In this document: positions 1 through 9,407 of the stretch, one piece after another
Layout: each line of letters starts with the position of its first letter
Position numbering within the stretch: the stretch's first letter is position 1
Source: Thamnocephalis sphaerospora
Lineage: Eukaryota; Zoopagomycota; Zoopagomycetes; Zoopagales; Sigmoideomycetaceae
Length of the DNA: 27,834 nucleotides
Assembly (NCBI GenBank): GCA_003614735.1
Contig: KZ992589.1
Span: 1 to 27,834, forward strand
Reading direction: 5' to 3'
Position numbers and translations under genes: made by a program
Notes under the pieces: model-generated
Told to the model about the DNA's origin: nothing
Seen by the model: only the letters and a program-made list of their open reading frames with translations
Database searches by the model: none

Positions 1-90
1 CACCGGCTTTATACAGCTCAACCAATCGCAATGATGGCTGAGCTTGAAGCAAAAATGTCAAACCAATACGCTTATTTCCAAGTGTTGTAA
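1..90 (+). CDS. Possible 3' end of an upstream gene (partial)
   Basis: The frame starting at base 1 is open for 29 codons and ends in TAA at 88-90, with a plausible coding tail ending AELEAKMSNQYAYFQVL. The true gene would begin outside the window. Twenty-nine open codons are weak evidence by themselves, the local sequence is less GC-rich than the well-supported genes further right, and I recognise no family. It could equally be chance or part of the same degraded stretch that continues to about 2.1 kb. Confidence 0.22.
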   Translation, partial: HRLYTAQPIAMMAELEAKMSNQYAYFQVL

Positions 91-689
91 CACGGGTGTT
101 GCCAATGTTTATCCGCTTGCCGAGCACTTTTGCGCAAAGATGGCGTGGACAGCAAAACCAATGAATCTTCAATGCAACTATGCAAGCGTATATTGTCGGG
201 CACTCACACCCTAGTCTAAACGATGAGGCTGCTGACATGCATGTTGGACTTGAACGAGCCTGCCATGGCAACGCCCTTTAAGTTAGCGGTGAACACAGCG
301 TGACATGGTGCACCCGTGGCTGCCCAACTGCCAATCGTTGCAACGCACACTTGTACACCGCCAACATTCTGCGACTCGATAGCACCGCCCTTGGCGCTAA
401 AGTATACTATTGGTGACAGATTTATACAGTTTGGCTGCTTTATTCGCTCGCGCGGGCCACACTATCAAGCAATACAATGTATAAACGAGATAACATCCCA
501 ACTCCACCCTCGCAGGCAGACGTCGAGTTAAACTGCCATGCTTTTACATGTTCTTGCTCTAATATTACGAGCCACCGTATAGCGCCATCACGTGGAATGT
601 GCGTGTCTGGTCTTTGAGGGCTATTAGAATGCCAGTGGCATGCTTACAAATTGCCATTTGATTGGTGGTAGCATACGGCGGTCTTTGCG
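91..689. other. Stretch without a supported gene
   Basis: No reading frame here shows a recognisable family or sustained coding character. A 71-codon + frame at 316-531 starts at a GTG rather than an ATG and lacks any motif I know. The word TATAAACGAG at 480-489 resembles the TATATAAACGAC word found upstream of two genes at 8.4 and 9.8 kb, but one match is not enough to call a promoter. Confidence 0.4.
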
Positions 690-2097
690 ATGACCTGTTC
701 AAACATCTCTTTCAACAACATGACTGCAGGCGTGAGGTACATACGCATATTGAAAATACTTTCAGCATATGATAGGCGTCGTCTACTTGGCTATGTCGAC
801 CTTTATACCTCGGCATGTTTGACGACAGCCTGCCGCTTTCTTTGTGTCGCAATTTGGCGTGACGCCGCACTATGGCGCTACCACTATATGCGCACCTTTG
901 CTCCGCATACCGTAGAGCATGAAATGAGCTTTCTCTGCTGGTGTCTGCGAACTGGCAGCCAAAGCAAGCCTCACGAGCTGGATGCAGCTGAACAAACTGG
1001 CAATTTTTGGGCAAATGTTCTTTGACCGGACGTATTCGGCGATGAGTGCTTACCGAGCGCAACCTGCGCCAGGGAAGATACATGCGCTGCATCTTTTGCC
1101 TGCTGGAAAACGTCACTGATGAAAGCACCTGGTATATTGGCTCCGTCACTCTAACTGGAATCAAGGTTATTCGTCAAAGAAAACCCGACGTACCTCTTGC
1201 CACGAGAATATACGCCATTGATGGCGATCTTGTGCGCGAAGATTGGCGAGATGGCAAGCGCATCATTTCATCAGATTTGCCAAAGACCAATGATATGCAG
1301 GTATTTATGCGACTGGTCTGGTCGAACAGTCAACCAGCGCACAACAGCCCGGATGATCATTGGTACAAAGTGGGCTACCGGTTCAGTGCCATACAGTACC
1401 CTGTCGACACATCGACGTTACTAGTCTGGGAGATTGGTAAGCCTATCTTAAAGCGCAATAGTCAACTGAGTCACCCAATGGTGGTGCGCGAAATTTGCGA
1501 TTGCTGGGCATTGATTCAGCAGCCGGTGGATTCGACCGACGATAATAGACCCTTGAAGATGATGGTGGTCGATTTGGAGCATGGCATAGCATGTCCTAGC
1601 ATTACTCTCCGTATGCCCTGTGTGTGTGCTGCTTTATGCATAATGACAAGCACACGGCCACGGTGTATGGCGCGACGAAGCAGGGCAATCCGGGCAACAT
1701 GTTCAGCTGATACCTCTATCGCTTTGTTGTAGGTCAGCCGGCGCAACTGGTACATACCGCAAGCATCGCTATACCGGCACCTATCCGTTGCTCATTCTGT
1801 GCCCTCTCCTTGCCTCACGAAGGCAACAGCAATGACACCGATTGCACCGACTATATGCTGCTGGGCGTTGGCATCACCACAGGGTAGAGAATTTTATTGC
1901 ATCACACGCTGCCTACAGCAGCTCATCGACCTGGTGTGCCGTTCACCACCCAGTGTAAATTTCTGCTTACGCGCTCCCAAACCGTCGCACAAACACGCCA
2001 CGGCTTCGTTGGTTATTTAGATTGGCACCTCGCGTTCTACAACAAGGATGGCACGATGCACTGCAAACATCAGCAGCCGATTGGACGCGACTACTGA
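690..2097 (+). pseudogene. Disrupted F-box-like gene, probable pseudogene
   Basis: Frame 690-1025 reads like an F-box N-terminus: a helix containing ILKILSAYDRRRLL, then CRFLCVAIWRDAALWRYHY and MRTFAP, typical of the end of an F-box and its linker. The protein then continues in another frame (about 1046-1600), with TERNLRQGRYMRC followed by beta-propeller-like strands, and in a third frame (about 1600-2097) that contains TGA at 1708 and TAG at 1883. F-box proteins normally recruit substrates to SCF ubiquitin ligases; that role is known for the family, not shown here. At least one frame change near 1025 has no good intron. A GTGTAT...TTGTAG segment could be an intron removing the TGA, so a multi-exon or mis-assembled gene is not excluded. 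Codon use is more AT-rich than in the genes on the right. Confidence 0.5.
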
Positions 2098-2928
2098 CCA
2101 ATGCTGGAAAACATCTGTTTGGTAAAGGAGATGGGCCGAAGAAAGCGGCCAGCGGCACTGGTTGATGCTACCACCGGAGTGAACTATCGCGCCTCCCTAC
2201 GCTATTGTCAAACATGGGAGAGTACACTCCACTTGTTACATGCCTGGTTCGCCTGTTTGCTGATAGAAGCAGCATAGAAATCATCAGCTTTGGTGCAATC
2301 TAGCAGGGTGTATTCCAACGGCTTAGCATATGCGCCTGTTCACTGTACGGACGCGTTAATTGTCTTGACATGCAAAGCACAAACCGACATAAATATAGGC
2401 TGTTATCGTGGCACTTTCTATCACCACGCCGTCAACTGATACATGTATAGACGAGGTACGCTGCGCATTGTCTCCTCCGCAGCCTTGGCCAGCTTGTCCG
2501 AGTGGCAGTGTGGACCGCTGTATTTGCCTGCCATCATGGCCAGTGCCTTAGGCGTCTCTTCCGGCGATTCCGAATCAATGATGGCGTTGCATAGCCGCCT
2601 GCGCAAACACCATCCTCCGCCACCTGTACCGAGACATCTGCTCAGACACGCGGCATTCCATGTACACTATAAGGGGCATATTACTAGAAATTGTAAGTTT
2701 ATAACGCCCATGTGCAGATACACATGCACACGTACATACACAGCTAAGCAATAAATTTGGCTTGCATTAACCGGGCCGTTTGAGGATCGCGCTGTCCTCA
2801 ATTTTAGGATGACTGGCGCACGGTGCAAACGCGCTTTGCTGCCAGTCGGGGGCGTAACTTGATGAGCATGATAAAGATTGGTGGAATGCAAATGATGTCG
2901 AGCAAAAGCTAGGTTGGATACAGTAAGG
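2098..2928. other. Mostly non-coding, with a small unexplained minus-strand ORF
   Basis: The only candidate is a minus-strand frame at 2421-2606 ending in TGA, with G/C-rich third positions and a helical, charged peptide including HCHSDKLAKAAEETMRSVPR. It might be a terminal exon or relic of a gene, but I recognise no family and see no convincing upstream exon. On its other side, a possible second exon of gene P1 lies at 2804-2908 (minus strand). The remainder shows no features. Confidence 0.3.
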
Positions 2929-3825
2929 TCAGCGCGACCGGCAGGTAATAGCGCGAACCCAGCCAAACAGATGACAGGACACATCTGCTTGATTATCGTC
3001 GGCTGGTATGCGCGCCGGCGATGATCCATCGTTGTTTGGTATGCGAATGGAGTTGGCCAGCGATGTCCTAGACGGGCAACCGCCTGTGGTCTCGTTACCT
3101 TCGGTTACGCTGACAGAATGGTTGTAGGCATGTTGTGCTGATGGTGCCGGCGACAGAGCGCGCGGTGGTGTGGTAGAGACTGATCTGCGCGACGGCGCAC
3201 TTTCCACGGTCCAGTCGATTGACGATACAACCGCCGTGTGGCCAAACTGGCGCTGCCCCACTGCGGCGACTGGTGCGATAAGCGTACTAGTACCCACTGG
3301 GGCGGGAAGCGGCCGCTGTCCAAGTGCTGGTGATGTTGGTCGAGAACGCGCGTGAGACGAGGCTCCGGCTGTGGTGTTCATGCGGACACGGGCGGTAAAG
3401 GGCAGACGCTTTTGCTGTAACGGATCGGCGATATTAGCATGCGGCGTCACCCGTCGATAGGACGACGACGACGCCTGCTGGTGGTAAGGCGCATATGGAA
3501 CCTGACCGGCGTGCCTGGGCGTCGCAACGGTGTGATAGGGCAGGCCAGTGGCGAACAAGGCGGGCGCCTCCATGGGCGAGGGGGGCACGGTGGGCATGCT
3601 TCGCTTGTTGTTGGTCTGTGCTGGCGCCCTATTTGTCGGCGCCAGCGAGTTTGCGGCGGGCCACTCTGGCGGCTGCAGCGGCGCGCAGATATCCTCGCCA
3701 GGCATGTCGGCATATGTAGCATTGTAGGCGATGCTGTCGGTGGACACGGCGAATGCGGTCTCGCTGCGTGGAGGCTGCATCGTCGCTGTCGACGGGCCAG
3801 TCGCAGAATTCTCGGCGTGCAGCAT
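2929..3825 (-). CDS. Tandem-family protein P1, low-complexity with Cys tail
   Basis: A continuous 298-codon frame starts at the ATG at 3825 (MLHAENS; upstream codons in this frame lack a closer ATG) and ends at TGA 2929-2931. The protein is rich in Ala, Pro, Ser and Thr and probably disordered. Near residue 45 it carries GEDICAPLQPPEW, the shared motif of this gene family. It ends in SCHLFGWVRAITCRSR. No signal peptide or known domain is visible. It is the last of six same-strand genes. A possible 50-nt intron (2909-2958, GTTCGC...CCTAG, CTGAC branch-like word) would replace the last nine residues with a 34-residue exon (2804-2908) whose first 18 residues are strongly hydrophobic, giving a membrane-anchored form of 323 aa. 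The donor is weak, so I keep the unspliced frame as the main call. Function unknown. Confidence 0.6.
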   Translation of the reverse strand: MLHAENSATGPSTATMQPPRSETAFAVSTDSIAYNATYADMPGEDICAPLQPPEWPAANSLAPTNRAPAQTNNKRSMPTVPPSPMEAPALFATGLPYHTVATPRHAGQVPYAPYHQQASSSSYRRVTPHANIADPLQQKRLPFTARVRMNTTAGASSHARSRPTSPALGQRPLPAPVGTSTLIAPVAAVGQRQFGHTAVVSSIDWTVESAPSRRSVSTTPPRALSPAPSAQHAYNHSVSVTEGNETTGGCPSRTSLANSIRIPNNDGSSPARIPADDNQADVSCHLFGWVRAITCRSR

Positions 3826-3934
3826 GGTACAATGTCTCAATTAAAGGGTAGTATGATACGCATGCAAAGCTACGAATCAGTGGCAGGCAATGACGGGCAA
3901 ATGTAAGCGCAGGAGAAAGGAAGGAAAGTGAATA

Positions 3935-3980
3935 CAGCAGCAGCAGCAACAGCAACAACAACAGCAACAGCAACAGCGGC
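3935..3980. repeat. CAG/CAA-type trinucleotide repeat
   Basis: An imperfect run of CAG and CAA triplets just 5' of gene P1, in what is probably its leader or promoter on the minus strand (CTG/TTG there). A minus-strand frame reads it as poly-Leu, which I consider a shadow. Confidence 0.8.
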
Positions 3981-4422
3981 GGCGTAGACGTGCAGCGTGC
4001 TGCATAGCTAAGTAAAGCAGTCCACGTGGTGTACACGCTGGGGGCAGACGACTGTTACAGGTTTAGAAACACGCTGAACACATCAAGTCATTGAAAACAG
4101 CCTGCAGTGGCCAGTTCAACTGACTAGCACCCTCCCTTGAATACAGCGCGTTACAGGTTGACTTAAAGCGCTTCATGAGTAACCATACGCAGCCTAGCGA
4201 GTTTCAGCAAGCTGCAAAGATTTTTACAAACCGGTCTATGTGTGGAACGTGCTTGATACACTAAAACCACCATTGTCTGCGTGCTTATTGTTCTGCTGTG
4301 GACATTGCTGTCCAATCAGCTCGCCGCCTATGCGTTTAGCACGAGGCTGCTACATTTACTACAATGGCAAGACACGGACGCATTCGGTTTGTGGCGCATA
4401 GGCCGCCTATTCGCCCTTGCTG
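3981..4422. other. Spacer between P1 and P2
   Basis: About 440 bases between the P1 leader repeat and the P2 stop codon. A + frame at 4281-4535 looks hydrophobic, but it runs antisense into the P2 3' end and starts at a GTG; I treat it as a shadow. On the minus strand, Cys codons continue for a short distance in another frame past the P2 stop (around 4290-4400), which could mean that P2 has an extra spliced terminal exon, but no convincing donor was found. Confidence 0.35.
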
Positions 4423-5412
4423 CTATTTGGGCGTACATCTCGGCATACGGAAAAGATCCAGGAGGCAGTGACATGCCAAAGGCGCTGCGCGGTCACTGGC
4501 TGCATTACGGCTTTCTTGACTCGCCTCGGGTGTAGGCGACATGTGCGGATGAGCGCGTGGCTGCTGCGTAGCGGGATCAGAAATTGCACCTGCAGGGACG
4601 TCGCAACGTGCACGGCGGGTAGCATATTCGTTGGCCGCCGCCGCCGCTGCTGCTGCCACTTCGGGAGCAATATACACACGCGTGCCTGTCCGCCGCAGCT
4701 GAGGCGGTAAAATGGACTCCTGAGCCGACGTCTGAGACTCGGGCGTAAAGGGCCCTAACTTGATAGCTGCGTGAATATCTCCGTATCTATTTGCTCTAGC
4801 TGCGGCACCGTGGCGGCACGAAGCATCACCTGGTCCTGAACGCGTTACAGGGTTCCCGGCCAGTGACGCACCACCCGTTTGGTGCGGGGCTGCGTCAGGA
4901 GCGCGGTCGTGCCGGACGGCTGCTGGACCGAGCATGGCGGTTGGCGGGACTATGACCCTTGCACCATGACTGGTGACGGCAGGCTTGGGCGGAGTCAGTG
5001 GAGCGCAGATAACTTCGGATGGACTTAGGGGAGCTACCGACGATATAGAGGCCGACGAGGCATGCGGCGAGAGCATGGAGAGCTGCAGAGTGCTGCGCTG
5101 CAAAAGGCGAAACGGCAGCCTCCACAAAGAGTGCCGTTGCTGCGGTGTCGGCGGTGGAGGAGGAGAAGGCGGTTCTGTGCTGCGTTCAGCGTGCTCGCCT
5201 TCATGCGCGGCTCCATGGTCTGCATCATCGTCTGCATCAGAGTCGTCGGAAAAGTTGCTGACCACGCGTAGCATAGAGTGGCGCCGACATGCAGACTGTC
5301 GTTTCGGGAGAACCGTCTTTTCCGTGTGCGGATGGTGTGGTGCCAGCACCGGCACAGTTTGTGCTTGCTTGCATGCATATCCCGGGCGAGAGGATGTGCG
5401 CGGTGGATGCAT
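4423..5412 (-). CDS. Tandem-family protein P2, low-complexity with acidic N-terminal part
   Basis: The 329-codon frame has a genuine ATG at 5412; a second in-frame ATG at 5274 (MLRVVSNFSDDSDADDDADH) gives 283 aa and may be the real start, because it places the shared motif nearer the N-terminus as in the relatives. From that second start there is an acidic Asp/Glu/His stretch, then a run of prolines, then the family motif SEVICAPLTPPKPA, a long Ala/Pro-rich region including a run of about nine alanines, and a tail APLACHCLLDLFRMPRCTPK with three cysteines. No catalytic motif, signal peptide or known domain is visible. The DNA of the motif is similar to that in P1 (ATCTGCGC followed by a CC.CTG word), supporting common origin. 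Function unknown. Confidence 0.6.
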   Translation of the reverse strand: MHPPRTSSRPGYACKQAQTVPVLAPHHPHTEKTVLPKRQSACRRHSMLRVVSNFSDDSDADDDADHGAAHEGEHAERSTEPPSPPPPPTPQQRHSLWRLPFRLLQRSTLQLSMLSPHASSASISSVAPLSPSEVICAPLTPPKPAVTSHGARVIVPPTAMLGPAAVRHDRAPDAAPHQTGGASLAGNPVTRSGPGDASCRHGAAARANRYGDIHAAIKLGPFTPESQTSAQESILPPQLRRTGTRVYIAPEVAAAAAAAANEYATRRARCDVPAGAISDPATQQPRAHPHMSPTPEASQESRNAASDRAAPLACHCLLDLFRMPRCTPK

Positions 5413-6256
5413 AAGAACGGATCGGAATGGAAGCGGACGCAGTCGCGCAAGGCAACTGCCTAGGAATGCACAATACAGACGACGGTCGACCAGAGTGTTG
5501 CCGACAACGCGCTCCCGCTATGAACAGGCGCAGCAGTAGGCCGACAATGAAAAGAGGCTACTTTATCAGAGCAACTGCGACTCGGGCAGCAGAAGATTTG
5601 CGGAGGCTATGGGCTGTACAGTCACGACCAGCGTGGACCCGATAAATGGTAGGATATGACAAGATGCAACGCGAACCGGCACGGCAAGATAAGACAATGC
5701 TGTGATGCACAGTGGCGTCGCAGGGCAGGCAGCTGCGAATGGCAACAAAACAGGGCGGCGTACTGGCACAGAATGTGTGCGCTGGTGGTAAGGGAATGAA
5801 TGAGGAAGAATGCGGCGCGCACAGACTTGGCTAGCAGGCGGAGATATAGAGAGAAGGGAGAGGCAGGAGGATGGTAGCGGCCGCAAAGCGGTCATGCGAA
5901 ATCTGTAACCTGCTATGCATCTGCCGCTACGCACCTGCACTAGGCGGCATGAGTGCACGTTACACTGTGGAGATCTCAGGTATCCATGCTTGGCGGAGCT
6001 TGGCTAGCACGTAGCTCAGGAGGAGCGCGTACCTGGATGTCTTGTCCAAGGGCAGGCGGCCAGACTAGCATGCCGTAGCGCCAACGCCAACGTGCAAGAT
6101 GCTCATTACCGAGAGATAGCGGACGTGCAGAACAAGCAGTCAGGTTACTGGTGGCAGTGATGGAAATGGAAATTGATGCTCCCTCTGAAACGCTGGTGTA
6201 CAGCATTGCCAACGAACGGGCCGCATGCTTCTGCGCCGAGCCTGACCGTCCACAGC
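5413..6256. other. Upstream region of P2; no supported gene
   Basis: Minus-strand frames at 5566-5958 and 5976-6287 are open, but their peptides look like translated leader or promoter rather than conserved protein. Read on the minus strand, the region around 5830-5880 is a pyrimidine-rich tract containing a CTATATCTCC word, a reasonable site for the P2 promoter and long leader. No repeats or RNA genes were recognised. Confidence 0.4.
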
Positions 6257-6958
6257 CTACATGCCGCTGCAGAGGAAAGTAAACCATCCGCTGCGCTGTT
6301 TCTGGAGTCCGCGATATGGCTGCAGTTTGAGACCTGCGCCGTCAGCCGCGGTATCCGAGCGCTTTTCCGACATGGTGCGTGCACTATACGCAGCAGCTGC
6401 AGCTTGCGGAACAGCCGGTGCCTGCGCAAAGCGAACCCGTGTGGCCGATGGCGGCGCTGGGCTGGGAAGGGCATGGAACGTATAGGATGGCGCCGCTTGT
6501 TGATGCGTCGGACGAGCAGGCGATACAGCCATGTTGGAGCCACGGTAGACGTCCTTTTCGCTTAGCGAGGGAGTGGCACTGCTTTCCCCTGTGGTGGTAC
6601 GTGCTTGCCACAGCTGACTCGGCCCGGAGTTGGAGAGCGCTGGCGTGGACGTGCTGGCTGCAGACGCTACGTTTCTCGGGGCAGAGTACGGTGGCGGCGC
6701 TGTATCAGCGGGTAAGGATGCCTCTGACGCCGTTCCGACCATAGCAACAGGTACGCGGTGCGATGCGTGCACAACGGCGGCTTCAGGAGCGCGCAGCGCT
6801 GATGGCGTGCTACCCGTGTGCGCCAAGTGTATCTTATGCGGGTTCATCGAGCCAGCCGGAGAAGACCGTGCTGACGGACTTGCCGCCGACTGAAAGTGGC
6901 CCCGCAACGCGGCAACACGGCCTGATGGCAGTCCGTCGGATGGAGCTGGTGGTGGCAT
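6257..6958 (-). CDS. Tandem-family protein P3, with PPxY motif
   Basis: A 233-codon frame starts at the first ATG in frame, 6958 (MPPPAPSDGLPSG); the open frame further upstream has no ATG. Composition is Ala/Ser/Pro-rich and probably disordered. Near residue 90 there is ADTAPPPYSAPRN, which combines a PPxY motif (the class known to bind WW domains such as those of Rsp5/NEDD4 ligases) with a YSAP word that lines up with the YAAP and CAP words of its neighbours. It ends in GWFTFLCSGM, so the last four residues, CSGM, have Cys at -4 and Met last, like a weak CaaX box; the middle residues are not aliphatic, so lipidation is only a possibility. Function unknown. Confidence 0.6.
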   Translation of the reverse strand: MPPPAPSDGLPSGRVAALRGHFQSAASPSARSSPAGSMNPHKIHLAHTGSTPSALRAPEAAVVHASHRVPVAMVGTASEASLPADTAPPPYSAPRNVASAASTSTPALSNSGPSQLWQARTTTGESSATPSLSEKDVYRGSNMAVSPARPTHQQAAPSYTFHALPSPAPPSATRVRFAQAPAVPQAAAAAYSARTMSEKRSDTAADGAGLKLQPYRGLQKQRSGWFTFLCSGM

Positions 6959-7366
6959 GATAGCGTGAGCTTGGTGGTATGCAAGTGTGGCTGTAGTGTG
7001 GATATCTAAAGACACTAGGATGCAAGGCGAAAGAGTGTGTAGGCCAAAGGGTGCTAGCGTGTATGTAGACAAGAGCGTGCCAAAGACCCGCAGAGACCAG
7101 GTGTTGTGGAGTGTCAGCGGTAGCAGGAGATGGAGAGGATAACGAGCGTTGAGAAAGCAAGAAGAAATACGAGCGTGCCAGTGAGCATGGGTGTAGTCGC
7201 TAGGCTGGGCATTTCAAGCAACGTGGAAGACTAGCTACGCTGTTTCACTCGAATATAGCACAAAAAATATACATTGCCTTGAGATGCAAAAGGACGCTGA
7301 AACACGCTAGTAAACATGCAAGAAATAGCGAACATGTACCCTATACGCTGTTTGCATGTGACGGTA
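6959..7366. other. Spacer between P4 and P3
   Basis: About 410 bases holding the presumed P3 promoter and the P4 3' flank. A minus-strand frame at 7231-7452 looks hydrophobic, but it partly overlaps the P4 tail in another frame and starts outside any splice site I trust. No other feature seen. Confidence 0.35.
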
Positions 7367-8209
7367 CTAAAAGCAGCAGTACCGTCTGCGAATGGCACTA
7401 AATGAAAACCGACACCGACTGGTTTGCTCTCGAGTGGACATTTTGTTTCCATCCACTCCTACTGTAACGTCTGCTCCTGGTCGGGAGGAGTAGCCACGGC
7501 ATGGTTCTACACCCGGCATGTCTGGCTGCTGCTGGCGCTGGCCGTAGGCATGTGGCGGCATGTCTGGCGAGCAAGCAACGTTGTACCCGCGAGAGGACTG
7601 TGAACTGCAGCGAGCTTGATGGAGGGCACGTTGTTCCTGCACCCAAGCTTCTGCACCGAATGGCAACACGCTGTCCAGATCAGCTGCATTCTCCCGACGC
7701 GCTGTATCAGAGCAAACTTGCTCGCTGACACAAATGTCATTGGAAGGCGGCACCTGTGGCAGATACATGCAGAGCGGGTCGGGAGGGCGTGTAACCACCG
7801 AAAGAGCATGGCTTGTATGAGAGGCTGGCTGTAATAGCGGCGACATGCTGGCTTCTGCAAAGGTTTTTGTTGGCGGGCTGCCGTGTACTGCCATACTTGA
7901 TTGGTCACCAGAGGACGGCGCAATTGGACGAGCGCTGCTTTGGTCCGGGTCAAGAGACTCAAGTCGTGGTGGATGTACAATGGTCGGCATCATTTGCGCG
8001 TCGGCTTCAGAGCGGCGCGCGTTGTACTGCCATGCTGCCGCTGGGAATGCGGTTAGCAACGGTGGCTGGAGCGGCGCAGCGTACACAGTTGTCTCTGGAT
8101 GCGACACCGATAGCTGCGAAAGTGGCGACGGGGGACTGCTACTATTCAACGCAAACTTGACTTGGCCGTCTGTCGCAGCTTTGCCAGAAGGGATGGAATG
8201 CGATGACAT
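7367..8209 (-). CDS. Tandem-family protein P4, low-complexity
   Basis: The chosen start is the ATG at 8209 (MSSHSIPSGKAATDG), giving 280 aa. The same frame is open up to another ATG at 8452 (361 aa), but that extension contains a TATATAAA word at 8433-8440 that I read as promoter. The protein has the family motif TVYAAPLQPP at about residue 40, followed by Pro/Ser-rich sequence, a Gln-rich patch (GQRQQQPD) and a basic, Cys-containing end, SRCRFSFSAIRRRYCCF. No known domain or signal peptide. Near the C-terminus a GTAGGA word could start an intron leading to another short hydrophobic ending; the evidence does not decide. Function unknown. Confidence 0.6.
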   Translation of the reverse strand: MSSHSIPSGKAATDGQVKFALNSSSPPSPLSQLSVSHPETTVYAAPLQPPLLTAFPAAAWQYNARRSEADAQMMPTIVHPPRLESLDPDQSSARPIAPSSGDQSSMAVHGSPPTKTFAEASMSPLLQPASHTSHALSVVTRPPDPLCMYLPQVPPSNDICVSEQVCSDTARRENAADLDSVLPFGAEAWVQEQRALHQARCSSQSSRGYNVACSPDMPPHAYGQRQQQPDMPGVEPCRGYSSRPGADVTVGVDGNKMSTREQTSRCRFSFSAIRRRYCCF

Positions 8210-8660
8210 GGTAGAGCGGCAATGATGCTGTAGGTTGGATGAGAAACGAATGCAATAAACCAGAGCTGATGCTGTCACGTTCGTGCCTGCTGGTTGCTTT
8301 TCTAAGCTGTGGTCATCGGATGGAAAACGGCTCGGCGTGCTAGGGGGTATGCCATGCGGAGGAAGGCCTACAGGAACAAAGAAAGGTGCCGACGTCTTGC
8401 ATGTTCCCCCGTCCACAGCATTACGGGTCGGGTATATAAACGACGCAGCCATGCGTGGCTTTCAAAGGCACCTATCCGTCTGGTCCTGGACGCCGTTTCC
8501 GGCACGATAGACAAAGGCAGCCGCAGCTAAACTTAGCAGCAGTCTGTTGTGCACAGAGGCGCTGTACGATGACGGCAGTGGACTACAATGTATTCAAACG
8601 CTAGAGTAACAATGATCGAGACATTTGTGATAACAGTCGTGTAAATCAGCGCTGCGCCGC
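8210..8660. other. Spacer between P5 and P4, with P4 promoter candidate
   Basis: About 450 bases. It includes a TATA-like word (annotated separately) and the P5 3' flank. A minus-strand hydrophobic frame at 8533-8775 extends here; where it overlaps the Cys-rich end of P5 it is the predictable out-of-frame reading of Cys codons. Confidence 0.35.
8433..8444. promoter_or_regulatory. TATATAAACGAC word upstream of P4
   Basis: This 12-base word, containing a TATA-like core, lies 224 bases 5' of the P4 start and occurs again, base for base, 5' of P5 at 9776-9787. The canonical TATAAA orientation is on the + strand, while both downstream genes are on the minus strand; the TATATA core is palindromic, so a minus-strand promoter is possible but not demonstrated. 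Confidence 0.35.
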
Positions 8661-9407
8661 TCAGCGAAAACCTAGCAGCGAGAAGCAGCACCAGCAAATG
8701 GCGCACAAGCCGCACGTAGCCTGTGCGCCCTCGCCGCCACGACCGCAACAGCAACCGCAGCAGGTGCCACAGCAACCGCGCTCGCGCTCCTCCTCCTCGG
8801 CGATTTCGCGCGCCATCATTGCTACGCTGTCTCGCTGATAGCCATGCGGCCGCCAGCCCTCACCGCCCGTTGCTTTGGTGTCGTAGCTGGCCTGTTCGGT
8901 TTCCGCGCATGTTTCCTCGTCATTGGCAACCAGTCCGACGGCATGCAGTGCTTCGCGTCGTCCAGCACCGCCCTCACCGCCACCCACTGTGGCGCCAATA
9001 GCGGTGGCGTCGTCGATAGTGTTTGGCGCCATAAGTACCATACCAGTGTGTGCTGTAGGCTGCTGTTGCACGGCCGACTGTGGCCGTGACCGGGGGCTTT
9101 GCGAGTAGAAGCCCTGTTCATTGTCCACAAGACTACGACGCACGTCGCTACTCAGCGGACGAGCGGCACTCACGGCAGACTTTTCTCGCCAACTGCCAAC
9201 GCCGGCTACATAGGGGGCTGCAGCCGACTGAGACCGTTGATGTGCTGGGTGGGAGCGCGCGGTGCCTGCCATGTCTGGTCGGAAACGACCGTCTGGCGTT
9301 GCCGCTGGGGCCGGCGCAGACGGCAACGAGGGATTCAACGGTGCTGCGTACTCCTCCATGGTTGGTGGTCGGTCATTCAAAAAGGACTGTGAAGGCGAAG
9401 ACGCCAT
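8661..9407 (-). CDS. Tandem-family protein P5, Cys-rich C-terminus
   Basis: A 248-codon frame from the ATG at 9407 (MASSPSQSFLNDRPP) to TGA 8661-8663; the frame is open further up but without an ATG. Near residue 20 it carries the family motif MEEYAAPLNPSLPS. The middle is Ala/Ser/Gly-rich and disordered-looking. A charged segment (AREIAEEEERERG) precedes a striking cysteine cluster, CCGTCCGCCCGRGGEG, and a final CGLCAICWCCFSLLGFR. Such Cys-rich, partly hydrophobic endings are often palmitoylated membrane anchors (known of other families, for example plant and fungal CYSTM proteins); this is inference here, and no CYSTM assignment is made. Function unknown. Confidence 0.65.
   Translation of the reverse strand: MASSPSQSFLNDRPPTMEEYAAPLNPSLPSAPAPAATPDGRFRPDMAGTARSHPAHQRSQSAAAPYVAGVGSWREKSAVSAARPLSSDVRRSLVDNEQGFYSQSPRSRPQSAVQQQPTAHTGMVLMAPNTIDDATAIGATVGGGEGGAGRREALHAVGLVANDEETCAETEQASYDTKATGGEGWRPHGYQRDSVAMMAREIAEEEERERGCCGTCCGCCCGRGGEGAQATCGLCAICWCCFSLLGFR

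Noticed and set aside
3439-3906. Long + strand frame antisense to P1
   Set aside because: Arg/Gly-rich peptide typical of an antisense reading of Ala/Pro/Ser codons; no motif.
4281-4535. + strand frame with membrane-like start near the P2 3' end
   Set aside because: Non-ATG start, antisense to the P2 tail, no family resemblance.
7231-7452. Hydrophobic minus-strand frame past the P4 end, with a faint resemblance to the P6 shadow frame
   Set aside because: The similarity is a handful of residues in non-preferred frames, and no convincing intron links it to P4.
8533-8775. Hydrophobic minus-strand frame overlapping the P5 tail
   Set aside because: Same shadow effect from the Cys cluster. The longer P5 frame is continuous with a good ATG and carries the family motif.
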